Source: Mesotaenium endlicherianum (Eukaryota; Streptophyta; Zygnematophyceae; Zygnematales; Mesotaeniaceae). From it: a stretch of 50,275 nucleotides of DNA. The notes under the pieces are model-generated. The model searched no databases and was not told the DNA's origin. It saw nothing but the letters and a program-made list of their open reading frames with translations. The DNA is taken from contig WELA01001939.1 of NCBI GenBank assembly GCA_009602735.1, positions 1,067,160 to 1,117,434 of the forward strand. The letters are read 5' to 3'. The position numbers and the translations under genes were made by a program. Positions 11,666 through 23,900 of the stretch are shown one piece after another (the first letter of the stretch is position 1; each line of letters opens with the position of its first letter).

Positions 11666-11783
11666 CTAGTTTGCATAGTATATTATAAAGTCGCAGTCGG
11701 CAACTGGAGGAGGCGAACATGTTGAGCATGTTGAGCGCGCGGGGCAGCAGACGTCACCACCTTTGTCAAGGGAGCAACAAGAG

Positions 11784-12716
11784 ATGCAGGCGATGTTGAG
11801 GCAGATGGCAAACGCAATTGGAGGAGAAGTCTACACACGGTTTCAACATAATATGCGCCAGGAGGTGGAGAGAATGGTGCGAGTTGTTATGGGGAACGCC
11901 GCTTCGACAAGTTCGGCACCTGCACCTGTTGTGCCATTGATTCATGTTAACCCAGTGGTGCAACCAGTTATTCCACCCGCATCAGGAGTGTGTGCGCCTA
12001 AGCCTGAAGTTTATACTGGAGAGCGTGGATCGCCGCCTGTTCATCAATGGACTTTTGGAGTGAAGAAGTTTATGGAGTATTCTACGCTCACGCCCGACAG
12101 GCAAGTCGCCTTTGTCATAATTTTGCTGCAGAAGAGTGCTGGAGCTTGGTATGAACGAGAAGAGCAGCTGTCTAAAGTTCCTGCTACTGTTGATCAGCTC
12201 TTTGAAGGCTTGAAGAGGCAATTTCAACCTATTGCACCTGCGGCTACTGCTCGAGATCTATTGGTGCGCCTTCGTCAACGAGGAAGCGTTCAAGAGTATG
12301 TATCGCGCTTCAACGAGCTGGTGCTTCAATGTCCATCCATGCACGAGTCGGAGATAATGGACAAGTTCAAGAGGGGACTCAAGCCAACTGTGGCCAAGGA
12401 AGTGGCGCTCAAGGACCCTACCAGTCTTGGAGAAATGATGGCATTGGCAACAAGGGTCGACGCTGTGGAGTATAGTCAGAGGCAGTGGGGCAGCCACAAC
12501 TTTGGAGGATATCGACGCTTTGGATCTCAAGCGCCAAGCACGAGTGGATAAGGTCCAGTACCTATGGAGTTGGGACTTGTGCAGTACCAGCGCAGGCAGC
12601 AGAATTTCAAGCCGAGAGGACCTTGCTATAATTGCGGCAAGCTTGGACATCTGGCTCGAGACTGTCATGTGAAGGCGAAGCAACCTCAACAGCAGGAAAA
12701 AGGAGGACGCCAGTAA
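11784..12716 (+). pseudogene. Element B gag with one in-frame stop
   Basis: Gag forms the particle that packages element RNA. The first ATG is at 11784, although the frame is open from 11679. The protein has a Retrotrans_gag-type capsid region (GAWYEREEQLSKVP, then RLRQRGSVQEYVSRF). A TAA at 12549-12551 interrupts the frame; past it in the same frame a zinc knuckle CYNCGKLGHLARDC follows, ending at TAA 12714-12716. Apart from this stop the frame is whole. Confidence 0.88.
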
Positions 12717-12820
12717 GTCGTTCTGGGGTGTCTACTGGCGTGAAGACGAGAACTCACAAGGAGGTTATCCCCAGGAGCCTGCCGAGAAGCAAAGGATGAG
12801 ATGTTGACAAGCCTATCGTC

Positions 12821-15800
12821 GTGGAAGGAGTAGTCGACGGCAACAAGGCGAAGTGTATGGTGGACAGTGGCGCAAGTGCAAACTTTGTGCACAAGAAGCT
12901 GGTGAAAGAGTGGCGAATCCCTGTGCAGAAGCATTATGAGCCTAAGGAGGCAATTTTGGCGAATGGGCAGAGACTCAAGTGTGGTGCACCTACGGAAGCT
13001 ATTCACGTGGAAGTAGCGGGGCACCGGAGTAAGGAAGTTATGGAGCAGGCAGAGTTAGGTCACCATGATGTGTTATTGGGCCGACCATGGCTGAGAAAAG
13101 CCAACCCTCAAGTGCACTGGAGCACAGGACAAGTGAAAGTCCAAGGGCGTGATGGTCGAATGGAGACATCGAAACAGGTGGAGGTAGATACGACCACAAG
13201 TAACTGTCTTCTGTCGAGCCTGCAAGTTAAGAAGCTATGTAGGGCGGATCAGATGAAGGAGATGTACCTTGTTTCGGTGGCCCTGGCCAGGTCATCATAT
13301 GGAGCAAGCGTGAATCCTAACAGCCTGGGCGAATGTACATCGCCGGAGGAGCAAGTAGTGGTGTCTGATCCCCCTGCTCAGAAGGAGCAGAGCCTAATTG
13401 CTCAAGAGAAGAAGCCTGCTGAGATGCCTGCCCAAATTAAGGCGCTGTTGGAGGAGTTCAAGTGCGTGTTTCCTGAGGAGCTACCTGCAGGATGACCTCC
13501 ACAGAGAGCTATGGAGCACAAGATTGAGTTGGAACCAGGGAGCAAGCCACCAGTGAGACCCGCCTATCGTCAATCGTTTGCGGAGTTGGACGAGCTGAAG
13601 AAGCAGCTGAGAGAGTTATTGGAGAAGGGATTCATCCGACCCAGCGAGTCTCCATTTGCAGCGCCAGTCTTATCTGTGAAGAAAAAGGACGGGAGTATGA
13701 GGATGTGTGTCGACTACCAGGCACTTAACAAGGTCACCATTAAGAACAGGTACCCACTTCCACGAGTGGACGAGTTGATTGACAGGCTTGTCGGGGCGAG
13801 GTATTTCTCAAAGATCGATTTGAGGAGTGGCTATCACCAGATACGGATTGCGGAAGGAGACGTTCAGAAGACTTCTTTCAGAACTTGCTATGGTTTGTTC
13901 GAGTTCACAGTCATGCCGTTTGGGCTGACTGATGCACCTGCTACATTTATGGGACTCATGAATAGTATCTTCAGACCCTATTTGGACCAATTTGTGGTGG
14001 TATTTTTGGACGACATCTTGATCTATTCGAAGACCTTGGAGGAGCATGTGGAGCATCTGAGGAAGGTGTTAGAGATCTTGAGAGATCCGAAGATGTATGG
14101 GAAGATGAGCAAGTGCGAATTCTGTCTCAAGGAAGTCGAGTTTCTTCGGCACATAGTGGGAGCCGAAGGAGTCAAGGTGGAGCAGAAGAAGGTGCAAGCA
14201 GTCAGAGATTGGCCGATACCTGCTGATATTCATCAACTCAGGAGTTTCCTCGGCATGGCGAATTATTATCGACGTTTCATTGAAGGATTTGCCAAGGTGT
14301 GTGCACCGCTCACGGACATGTTGAAGAAGCAGGAGAAGTGGCTATGGGGTGACAAGGAGCAGCAAGCATTTGAGAAGATTAAGGAGTTATTGACACAGGC
14401 ACCTGTGTTGGCAATCGCCAGTGCAGAGCTTCCTTTCACCATCATAACAGACGCATCAAACTTTGCAGTCGGAGCCATTCTTCTCCAGGACCAAGGCAAG
14501 GGATTACAGCCTGTGGCATATGAGAGCAGAAAGTTGAAGCCTGCTGAGCAGAATTATGCAGCACACGAGAGGGAGATGTTGGCTACTATCCAGGCTTTGA
14601 GGATTTGGCGATGTTATATGGACGGTCGGAAGGTGTTCATCAAGACCGACCACAAGAGCTTGGAGAAGTTTATGACGCAACCAACGTTGACACCAAGACA
14701 GGCAAGGTGGATGGAGTTTCTGCTACAGTTTGACCACAAGATTGAGTACTTACCTGGGAAGATCAACCCTGCAGACGCTTTATCTAGGAGGTGTGACCTT
14801 GCAGCTGTCTCAGTCATCAAGGAGAGTATGGACATCAAGGAGAAGCTTCAGAGAGGTTATGAAGAAGACCAGAGTATGTTGATGGTGGAGCAGCTGAGTT
14901 CAACTCGAGTATGCACAAGAAGGACGGCATATGGTATTATGGTGATTCCAAGAGAGTGGTGGTACCTGACATCAAGGAGCTACGAGACTTACTACTTGCG
15001 GAGAATCATGATTGCTTATACGCTGGACACTTTGGAAGCGAGAAGACGGCAAGTGTGCTGAAGCGGGAATACTAATGGAGAAATATGGACAAGGACATCA
15101 AGGAGTGGATCAGGAGTTGCGATGCGTGCCAGAGAAACAAGACACCAAATCAAAAGAAGGGAGGTACATTGCAGCTCCTGCCTATTCCAGAGTATCCTTG
15201 GGAGCAGATTGCTATGGACTTCATCACGTCGTTACCAGTGAGCAGTCAAGGACACGATGCAGTTTGGGTTGTGTCTGATTGGCTCAGCAAGATGGCTCAC
15301 TTCATTCCCACGAAGGAGACTTCTACGGCAGCGGGTGTGGCACGGCTATTCTTTGATCATATTTTCGGGCTACATTGGTTGCCGAAGGTGATTGTTTCAG
15401 ATCGGGATCCAAGGTTTACTAGCAACTTTTGGCGGTCATTGTTTACATTGATGGGGACCAAGCTGAGTATGAGCACTTCCTATCACCCTCAGACAGACGA
15501 GCAGAGTGAGAGGCTCAACAGAACTCTGCAAGAGGTGCTCAGGAGTTTCACTATGGAGGACCCTTCAGAGTGGGACAAGAAGTTGCCAGGGTTGGAACTT
15601 CCTTCAAGCTGGCGTATTCATGATGTGTTCCATGTCAGTCGTTTGCGGCCATACGTTGACCCGAATGAAGGACATCCAAGACAACTACCTACACCGCCAC
15701 CACCGGTCGAGATCGATGATGTGTTGGAGTATGAAGTGGAGGCGATTGTCGACGATCGACGAGTCAAGCGAGGTCATCGACTTGTCCAAGAGTATCTAGT

Positions 15801-15942
15801 TAAGTGGAAGGGCTACCATGCGGACGACAACACTTGGGAGCCAGAAGCCAACTTGACTCATTGTAAGAGTAAGTTGAGACGTTATCTGCAGAATGCGTCG
15901 AGGACGTCGCATCTTGAGGAGGGGCATGATGTAAGGCCATAG
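12821..15942 (+). pseudogene. Element B pol: protease, RT, RNase H, integrase, chromodomain (broken)
   Basis: Protease shows CMVDSGASANFVHKKL. A TGA at 13493-13495 lies in frame just before RT; the same frame continues at once with the RT start ([10 protein letters not shown]). RT has [13 protein letters not shown] near 13995-14033 and RNase H has [14 protein letters not shown]. The frame shifts near 14900 and a TAA sits near 15074. Integrase then has CDACQRNK, MDFITSLPV, VSDRDPRF and HPQTDEQSERLNR, so all three D,D,E positions are visible. At about 15594 it jumps from KLPGLE to SWRIHDVFHVSRLRPY, deleting roughly the last third before the chromodomain (LVKWKGYHADDNTWEP). Confidence 0.92.
15915..15925 (+). 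promoter_or_regulatory. Element B 3' polypurine tract
   Basis: TTGAGGAGGGG lies a few bases before the 3' LTR (15930) and fits the plus-strand primer position. Confidence 0.65.
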
Positions 15943-16664
15943 GTTTATAAAGTGCATTTTTGAGTTTCATAGAAGTATGATTTGATTGTTTCTTAGTGTA
16001 GAGTGCATTTTTGTGGTCATTTTGATATAAAGTTCATCAAATTTGGTCAAGTATTGAGAGAGTTACGGATTTCTGAAGTTTAATTAGTTTTGAGGTCGGT
16101 TGACGACTGTCCTTAATTCGCGGTGAGCGCGACCGTCGGATTAACCGACAGCGTCGAGCGATCTGGCCCGTTGGAATAAACTCGAACCTTCACGTAAGTT
16201 TGGCTGACGCGGAGTGCCGACTAGGTCGATTTACCTAGAAGTTTCGGTGTAGCCTAGCGCGTCTAAGATAGAATATTCTAGTAATGTCGATGCATGTATG
16301 TGGACGTCAATTTGGCCGACACGTCAAATTAGACTGATCTGGCTTACTCACGAATATTCTGGAAGGGACGATTTGACGAACACCTAGGAAAATCCGTAGT
16401 CCTCCTAGAGAGGAGCACTTAGGCAGAAAATTATAAATAACTTCTTTGTTTCTTATCAGTTTTCACTTCTGTAAATTTCTACGGGTTTGTAATGACAAGG
16501 CCTTTTATCCTACACCATTTGTAAGCAGTTTCTTGCTACTCAAAATGTTGAGTAATTTTCCTAAGTTTTCTTAGTGATCTGCCGCTGCACTCTTTAGTAT
16601 GATTGCAACTAGTTCTTTTCCTCGTGAGTCACTACGCTTCCAATAGGGCACTCTGCCCCTTTCA
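15930..16664 (+). repeat. Element B 3' LTR
   Basis: It begins TGTAAGGCCATAGG and ends TGCCCCTTTCA, followed by the GGCCA duplication and then by the continuation of ORF2 of element A. Confidence 0.94.
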
Positions 16665-16669
16665 GGCCA
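16665..16669. repeat. 5-bp target site duplication, right of element B
   Basis: GGCCA matches 10876-10880 exactly. Confidence 0.93.
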
Positions 16670-17995
16670 CTTACAAATATACTGTGGTGGGTGGCCAAAC
16701 CTTTTGATAACCTGAAGGAAGCATTACTGGCAGCCCAAGAGATCAACAAGTTGGAACAAATAAGACTTCTACAGAGAGAAGGAGCTGAAGCACTGGATAG
16801 GTACATTGAGACACGCACTGGTGTGGTCCTCTACGAAGAATATGCCAAGATGGTGGGCTATACAGCAGAGCAACCCCGGTACCTTGCAGCTGATACAAAG
16901 AACAAGCCAATTCTAGAATCGGGAGTAGTGGGAGATCAGAGACTCATCAGGATGGTGAGCATGCAGCCCGATAGCTTGAAGGATACGGTATTCTACCTCA
17001 CACTACTGCCAGCTTACAATGAAGTTGAAAGGAGGAGCTGGGAGTACTTGGCTTGGGAAGCAGGGCAGCGAATGTTCTCTCCCCACTGGTTCCCTTGTAA
17101 GCTGAAAGAGGCTGAGCATGGACCATAATTTTACCAGCAGCCCACAGACTGGAGGTGGATGATCGTCACCAACAAAAGCAAGCGTGTGACCGGGCCCAAC
17201 CAGACGAATTTCACTATGGGCTAGACGGCTACCTCATCCTACCACCTCACATTGCCCCTTGGGACCCCAGACTGAATGGCTGCCTGAGTAATATGAATGC
17301 GAAGACCAAAGAGCAAAGGAGAAGGGGGAGAGACTATTTTTCTAAGGGGAAGCAGGCTTTTGTCAAATGGGCAAAGAATGCAGGCAGGATAGATATCAGC
17401 AGGCTGAAGGCCAAGCAACCTCCAGCTCGTCCTAAGAAAGGGCAGTCAGTAGATTTTTCCATGTCTACCAAGGAGCAGGATGACTTAGTGGACGAGACTC
17501 CTACCCTCTTAGAGAAGGAAGATGAGGAGGATGAGGAAGAAGAACAGGGCAGAGGAGAAGCATCAGGAGCGGGTTCTCAGGAGACCCAGGGGCAGGCAAG
17601 ATCAGGGCTTCCTAGGGAGGCAAGATCAGGTGTATGGAATGTGATCCCTATCATGTAGGCAGGACCCCGCACTCGTTCCCTCAGCCCACCTGCCCAAGCA
17701 GGGGAAGAAGCTGATCTGACTATACTTGGCAGCATGCAAAGGTAGAAAACCCCAGAGGACAGGGGTGCCAAGGCAGAGACACGCGGAGTAACCAGAGGTA
17801 TGCCGGCCTTTCCCTTCGCTCAGGGACATGTACCTTTTGCCAATATATTTCAGCATCCTACTGGAATGCCTGTCTATGTGGGGATCAACACCCAAGTGGT
17901 TGAAGAGCAGGCTACAATCCTTCGTTCTCCTCAAGGTCTGACTTTAGAACAAACAGGGTTCTTTAGAAGGCCAGCTGACAGATCTAGAGGGCTGT

Positions 17996-18736
17996 TGAAA
18001 GGGGCAGAGTGCCCTAGTGGAAGCGTAGTGATTCACGAGGAAAAGAACTAGTTGCGATCATACTAAAGAGTGCAGCGGCATATCACTAAGAAAGCTTAGG
18101 AAAATTACTTGACATTTTGATTAGCAAAAACCGCTCACAAACGATGTAGGATGGAAGGCCTTGTCATTACAAACCCGTAGAAATTTACAGAAGTGAAATC
18201 TGATAGGAAACAAAGAAGTTATGCCTATTTATAATTTTCTGCCTAATTGCTCCTCTCTAGAAGGAAGCTACAGATTTTCCTAAGTGTTCGTCAAATCGTC
18301 CCTTCCAAAATATTTGTGAGTAAGCCAGATCAGTCTAATCTGACGTGTCGGGCCGAATTGACGTCCCCATACATGCATCAACATTACTAGAATATTCTAT
18401 CTTAGACGCGCTAGGCTAAATCGAAACTTCTAGGTAAATCGACCTAGTCGGCACTCCGCGTCAGCCGAACTTACGTGAAGATTCGAGTTCATTCTAACGG
18501 GCCAGATCGCTCGACGCTGTCGGTCAATCCGACGGTCGCGCTCACCGCGAATTAAGGACAGTCGTCAACCGACCTCAAAACTAATTAAACTTCAGAAATC
18601 CGTACCTCTCAATACTTGACCAAATTCGACGAACTTTACATCAGAATGACCACAAAAATGCACTCTACACTACTGTACAATCAAAACATACTTTCATGAA
18701 ACTCAAAAATGCACTTCATAAACCTATGACCTTACA
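17996..18736 (-). mobile_element. Solo LTR of Family 1 inserted in ORF2 of element A
   Basis: The 741-bp reverse-complement copy of the element B LTR begins TGAAAGGGGCAG and ends ATGACCTTACA. It is flanked on both sides by GCTGT (17991-17995 and 18737-18741), a perfect 5-bp target duplication. Recombination between the two LTRs of a full element would leave exactly this. The flanking ORF2 sequence joins in frame across it, within the Arg/Ser-rich tail. Confidence 0.94.
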
Positions 18737-18995
18737 GCTGTCCAGATCTAGGTCCAGATCTCAGTCTCCTGACCTTGAAGCCCCACGAGCAACCCTTAGA
18801 CATCAAAACCATCCTCCAGTCAAGCCTTGTTGGAGGCCTCTCTGTTTGCACCCCACAACGGAAGTGGACTGAGGGTGGAGGTGACAGTCCACTGTCACTA
18901 GTGATACCCACAGCTAGGCAACAGTGGTGAAATAAGAGGCACGCAATGGGGGGTTAAACCTGTTAGTTCCCTAACAAGATACTTCTACAGTTTAG

Positions 18996-19014
18996 TGTTG
19001 TCGAGGCGACAACA
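18996..19014 (+). promoter_or_regulatory. Conserved hairpin before 3' PPT (element A)
   Basis: TGTTGTCG-AGG-CGACAACA forms a perfect 8-bp stem with a 3-base loop. The same hairpin occurs at the same place in elements C and D. Confidence 0.75.
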
Positions 19015-19018
19015 AGTT

Positions 19019-19030
19019 AAGTTAGAGGGA
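19019..19030 (+). promoter_or_regulatory. 3' polypurine tract of element A
   Basis: AAGTTAGAGGGA directly before the LTR that starts at 19032. It is one base different from the AAGTTGGAGGGA of elements C and D. Confidence 0.75.
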
Positions 19031-19031
19031 T

Positions 19032-19698
19032 TGTAATACTATATTGGTAGATATGATATTCATTTAAATATAATAGTCAATTAAGTTCAGCCTGTTGAAC
19101 TCTAGTTAACGATCAGTCTGCTGGACTTCATATTTAATATCAATTTAATGACTCAGCCGGAAGCAGCAGGCTGAAGTCAACTTAAGTCAGCTTGCTGATA
19201 TATTCTTTGACAGCCAGCTGACATCCGTACTCGGTAGCAGCGAACTGCCTCCATATGCATCTAAGTGTGGTATGCTAGATGAATGGCCAGATAACATCCC
19301 TATGATGGATGGCGATTCGGGATGATGGGAGATGGCGATGGATTTGGTTAACCGAGGTCCTACCAACGTGGTTAACTCCCAGGTAGGCGGTGCCATCGCA
19401 CTGGCCGTTGAAAAGTAAACTCATTCCATGTACATATGCTAGGCTTTGCTCTCGAGAGATCTGAATCCAAGGCAAGAAGCCATTGATACGCACTGTCTTC
19501 TAACCTTGCTTATGTATGAGTTTACTGAATGCATTATTGATACTAGTTTACTCGCATTTGACTTACGAGTATTATTCACTGCTAGTGTGTTGTCCTTTGC
19601 CGTTTAACCAGTTAACGAAAAATACCATAAAGATTACATGCTGATATAAAGATTTTTATGAATTATTGATCTCCTATTTGGTAAGTCGATTCATTTCA
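19032..19698 (+). repeat. Family 2 LTR shared by elements A (3') and C (5')
   Basis: A 667-bp LTR starting TGTAATACTATATTGG and ending GATTCATTTCA. It has a PPT on its left and a PBS plus gag on its right. Compared with the 746-bp LTR of D it lacks about 60 bp after CTCGAG (near 19455). Confidence 0.9.
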
Positions 19699-19699
19699 G

Positions 19700-19711
19700 T
19701 GGTATTGGAGT
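19700..19711 (+). promoter_or_regulatory. Primer binding site of element C
   Basis: TGGTATTGGAGT begins two bases after the LTR. It differs from the initiator tRNA-Met site TGGTATCAGAGC at three positions. Element D has TGGTATCGGAGC at the same place. Confidence 0.7.
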
Positions 19712-19732
19712 GGTTATCGCAGTCTTCTTTGT

Positions 19733-20937
19733 GTGGTAAGGACAAGGTCTCAAACTAGCAACTCCTAAGACGTGGAGAACCAGGATAACGAGAATGTCAA
19801 AAACCAGGCGGAAAGCCATGTAGCGGGAACTCGTACCTATTCTGAAGCAGTGGCAAATACTGCAGCTAGAGAGGCTGCAGACGAGGCAGCTGCTATTGTC
19901 GCAGTCGCAGCACAGCAAGCTGAGGAGGAGAGAGCCAGATTAGAAGCTGAACAATTAGCAAAGGCTGCTGAAGATACAGAAAGGAGGGAAGGACAGCCAG
20001 CTGACGAGCGCACTGTTGAAGAACTTATGGCATCGAGGGCTACTGATCTGAATCCACCTCCTGATGTACAACTCAATTTACCCCTAGGTCAAATACGTGA
20101 CCGGCTGAATGCGGCACGAATTGCTGCTGCAAGAGCGAGAGGGACTGTTGAGGACACTACTCAGCGAGTAGATGCCAATGCTGCTGCTGCATTTGCTAGA
20201 CTACCACCCCAGAGTGTAGACTTGGGAGCATTGTTCGTTCAAGTGCAGTCGCAAATGGCGACCATGTATTAGTCCCAACAGGAGGACAAAAGATTCATAA
20301 TGTCTCTACTGCGGGACGGAGACCAACTGGGGTCTCAAACCACTGGTGGTGGTGGCAGAGGGCCTAGTAAGCCCAAGCCAACACCTCCCCAGGACTATGA
20401 TCCTGAGGGAAACAGAAAATATAACCTGATCAAGTTTCTCGCGGATGTTGAGCAGTGGCTGGAGAACTACCCAGAACTGCAAGATTACAAGAAGGTCAGG
20501 CACACCGGTGCGCTACTGAAAGGCAGTGCCGCAGACTGGTGGCTATACTAGAAAGGAGAGCGTAAGGCTCCGCAACTCGGTGACCCTACGTGGGTAGAGT
20601 TTGTCAAGAAGTTGCATGAGAACTTTGATGTCATCAACCAGCAGGAGAAAGCTATCTATACAATGATCTCCCTGACACTGTAGCAGACCACTTCAGTTGC
20701 TAAGTTTGCTCCAAAGTTCCAGGAGTATAATGCTATACAGTCTAGAGGTAGAGGTGGTTTCTCTCGAGGCTGCTATGGAAGAGGTGGTGGTAGGACTAAG
20801 CCGAGACCAGCCTCAGCAAAATCTGTTCGCTTCCATTGCCAGCAGACGGGTCACTTCAGAGAGCAGTGTCCAGTCCAGCACCTTCCATAGGTCGAGAGAA
20901 AAGACCAGCCTTTGAAAGACAGCAACAGTCAGTAATC
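19733..20937 (+). pseudogene. Element C gag (decayed)
   Basis: It is collinear with the intact gag of element D, but both candidate start codons are GTG instead of ATG (19733 and 19773), with a TAA just before the second. Further stops fall at about 20270, 20549, 20681 and 20888. A deletion at about 20725 joins the end of the capsid region (KFQE) to the Arg/Gly-rich segment before the zinc knuckle, removing roughly 350 bp. The knuckle is also changed, with FHCQQTGHFREQC lacking the first Cys. The frameshift heptamer reads TTTGAAA here. Confidence 0.87.
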
Positions 20938-23900
20938 CTGTCTACTGACTGTGAGGATGCTAGAGATAGTGAGTTGTCACTAGTTGCCCTCGTGGCAGGT
21001 AATATGGGACCTGTTGAACTATATTTACTATGCATGCCTGACAACCAGATAAAGGAGACCATTAGCAATATAGACATCCAGCGAGTATACACTCTTGATG
21101 CTCTTGTTCCACCCAATGTCCAACATTTCTTTGCTAAGCCAGGAGAACAATGCGACAGTCACGAAAAGACAGTCCCCCCTATTCTAGTGCATTGAATGAT
21201 TGCAGGTAGGAAGGTGAGGGCATTTGTTGACGGAGGGGCGTCACATACTTTTATCCATAAGGACTTAGTTGAGCGGCTAAGGCTGCCTACTGTCACCCAA
21301 GGGAATAGAAAAATATTCCTTGGAGATGCCTCAAGTATCCCGGGAGGAGTCATAACCAAGCCTATTGAGGGCCAATTAGGTGCTGGCATTGCACTTCTAA
21401 CTGAAACGCTTACATTTGAGGTACTCAACACTGGCTTTTATGATCTCGTGCTAGGCAGGTCCTGGCCTAATAGACATCAAGCTGAAGTGTGTTGGAGCAG
21501 AGGTATAGTTAAAGTGAGAGAAGCAAGTGATGGGCAGACTCACTTGGCACCCACCAGTACTCTTCTTCTTGTGCTGTGTGGATGGCAACTGAAGGAAAAG
21601 AAGAGGCTTCCAGAAGGATCCAAGTTGCTGAATGCAATGGAGTTCGTCAAAAGCTAGAACCAGAAGAAAGACAGAATGTTTAGTCTGCTGCTAAGAGAGG
21701 TACCTCCTCAACCTGAAGAAGTGGTTGAGGAAAAGGTAAGCCCTCCGGAGCTCCCTACTGCTGCAAAATTTGTTGGTCAGTACACGGATGTATTTAATAT
21801 GCCTCCATAACTACCCCCTAAGAGGGAAGTAGATCATAGGATTAATTTATTACCTGGGAGTCAACCACCCTGGCAACGCACTCATGGCTTGTCTTACGTG
21901 GAGAGCGAGGAGTTGAAAATACAGATTGCAGAGCTGGAGGAAAATGGTCATAATTCCCCCAGTAGATCACCTTACGGCGCATCCATCCTATTTGTTAAGA
22001 AAAAGGATGGCAGTATGCGGATGTGTGTGGATTACAGAGCTCTGAACAGTATTCCAGTAAAGAACAAGTACGCTTTACCCAGAATCAAGGACTTGCTTGA
22101 TATCCTGTCTGATGCTAAGGTGTTCAGTAAGATTGATCTCAAGAGTGGTTATCATCAAATCAGAATTGCCGAGGGGGATGAACACAAGACTGCCTTCCGC
22201 ACACGTTATGGACACTATGAGTTCAACGTGATGCCATTTGGACTGACTAATGCTCCTGCGACCTTCATGGGTGCTATAAATGACATTTTCAGACCTTATT
22301 TGGATAAGTTTGTTCAAGTTTTCCTGGAAGATATTTTATTTTTCTCTAAAGATGAAGCTCAGCACACTGAACACTTAAAGAGAGTCCTGGACACTCTGAG
22401 AAAAAAATCACCTGTATGCTAAAATGAGCAAGTGTGATTTCTTTAAATGAAGTATTGAATTCTTAGGCCACGTTGTCAGTAAAGACGGCATCATTGTGGA
22501 TCCTAAGAAAGTCCAGACCATAAGGGACTGGCCAGTACCACAGTCTGTCTCTGAAGTTAGATCCTTCCTCGGGTTGGCTAACTACTATAGGAGATTTATT
22601 GAGAATTAGTCTACAAAGGCCAGTAAACTGACTGACCTTACTAAGAAACACATAGGGTATGTGTGGGGGGAAGAGCAGCAGGCTGCCCACCAGACCCCTA
22701 AAAAAGCTCTTTGTTCTGCCCCAGTGCTAGCCATGTATGACCCCAGCAAACCGGTGCAGGTGGTTACTGATGCCTCTGACTTTGCCATGGGTGCTATTTT
22801 GTTGCAGCCTGCTGACAAAACCACAAAGGATGGTAAGGTACGGCAGGAGTGGCATCCTGTGTTGTACGAGTCTATGAAATTTAATCCAGCAAAGATTAAT
22901 TACTCGGTGCATGATAAAGAGCTGCTAGCTATCATTCATGTGCTCAAACAGTAGAGAGCATACTTACATGGTAAAGCTTTTAAGGTGATTACAGATCATC
23001 TAGCTCTCACTCACTTTCAGAAGATGTCCAAGCTGTCGAGGAGGGAGAACCGCTGGAGCCAGATGCTGGAGCAGTTCCAAGTCCAGATCGGCGACAAACC
23101 AGGGAAGTTGAATCCTGCTGATGCACTCTCTAGAACACCTGACTTGCAAGAAAGAAACTTTAGTCAGCATGCTGTAGATAAAGTCCTGTGTGCACACACT
23201 TCACTGAAGGTGAAAAAGTCCTTCCTTGAACAACTTAGGAAAGCCTACCTTTCGGATCCAACATTTGAACCCAGCCCCACTACTGGTGTGTGTCGTGCTA
23301 CTACACTCGGGTATAAACCTAAGGGAGGGGTCTGGGTGACTGAAACTACTTCAGGCAAGCTGAAGCTGGTCATTCCTAATAACTTGGAAATAAGGTCCCT
23401 TTTATTGTGTCAAGCACATGACAGTTTACTGGGTGGGCATTTGGGGCAGGCCAAAACTGTTGGCAAATTGGCAAAACATTATCATTGGGAGGGGTTGCCA
23501 CGGGAGGTCTTGAAATATGTGAAGTCCTGTAATCAGTGTCAAAGAAATAAGTCTAGGCACACACCCTCGAGAGGTCTCTTGCAACCGCTGCCCATCCCAA
23601 CGGGCCGCTGGGAAACTATATCCATGGACTTGGTGGTCACACTACCACGAACTGCTAAGGGGCATGATTCGATACTGATAGTCGTGGATAAACTGACAAA
23701 AATGGTCATATTCATCCCCACAACTGTAAAAGTAACTGTGCTCGAAACAACGAGACAGTTCTACAACCATGTAGTATGCCAACATGGACTACCCTCTAAT
23801 ATCATCTCAGACCGAGACTCAAAATTTACCTCTAAATTCTGGAGAGCTTTAATGGGGTTAATGGGATTCAAACAGCAGCTCAGCACAGCAAACCACCCTC

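Larger units (their letters stand above)
10881..16664 (+). mobile_element. Element B: Family 1 chromovirus, complete ends, dead pol
   Basis: LTRs of 743 bp (10881-11623) and 735 bp (15930-16664) start TGTAAGG and end TTTCA and flank gag, protease, RT, RNase H, integrase and chromodomain. The LTRs differ by scattered substitutions and a few small indels, including 6 bp near 11388, so the insertion is fairly young. Flanking GGCCA duplications are perfect. The coding part has an early gag stop, a TGA in pol, a frameshift near 14900 and an integrase deletion, so it is nonautonomous now. Confidence 0.95.
10589..18947 (+). pseudogene. Type I ORF2 of element A, interrupted twice and decayed
   Basis: Segments 10589-10880, 16670-17995 and 18742 to about 18947 are collinear with the intact type I ORF2 of element D. 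The first piece encodes the charged coiled coil (EERQKKQQEEAAAAEEK). After element B it resumes at LAT-YKYTVVGG, then has a 1-bp frameshift near 16690. The frame KMVGYTAEQ to NEVERRSWEYL runs to a stop at 17126-17128, and a following frame carries LPPHIAPWDPRLNG, FSKGKQAFVKWAK and the acidic tract; more stops follow at about 17656 and 17743. A B-family solo LTR then splits the Arg/Ser-rich end. No function can remain. Confidence 0.88.
8352..19698 (+). mobile_element. Element A: 5'-truncated Family 2 chromovirus with two nested insertions
   Basis: The element enters abruptly inside RT and runs pol (8352-10198), PPT-like motif, type I ORF2, 3' PPT and 3' LTR (19032-19698). Its ORF2 was hit by element B (10881-16664, plus strand) and by a solo LTR of the same B family (17996-18736, minus strand). 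No 5' LTR, gag, protease or N-terminal RT remains. The 3' LTR also serves as the 5' LTR of element C, so A and C form a tandem pair sharing one LTR. Confidence 0.88.
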
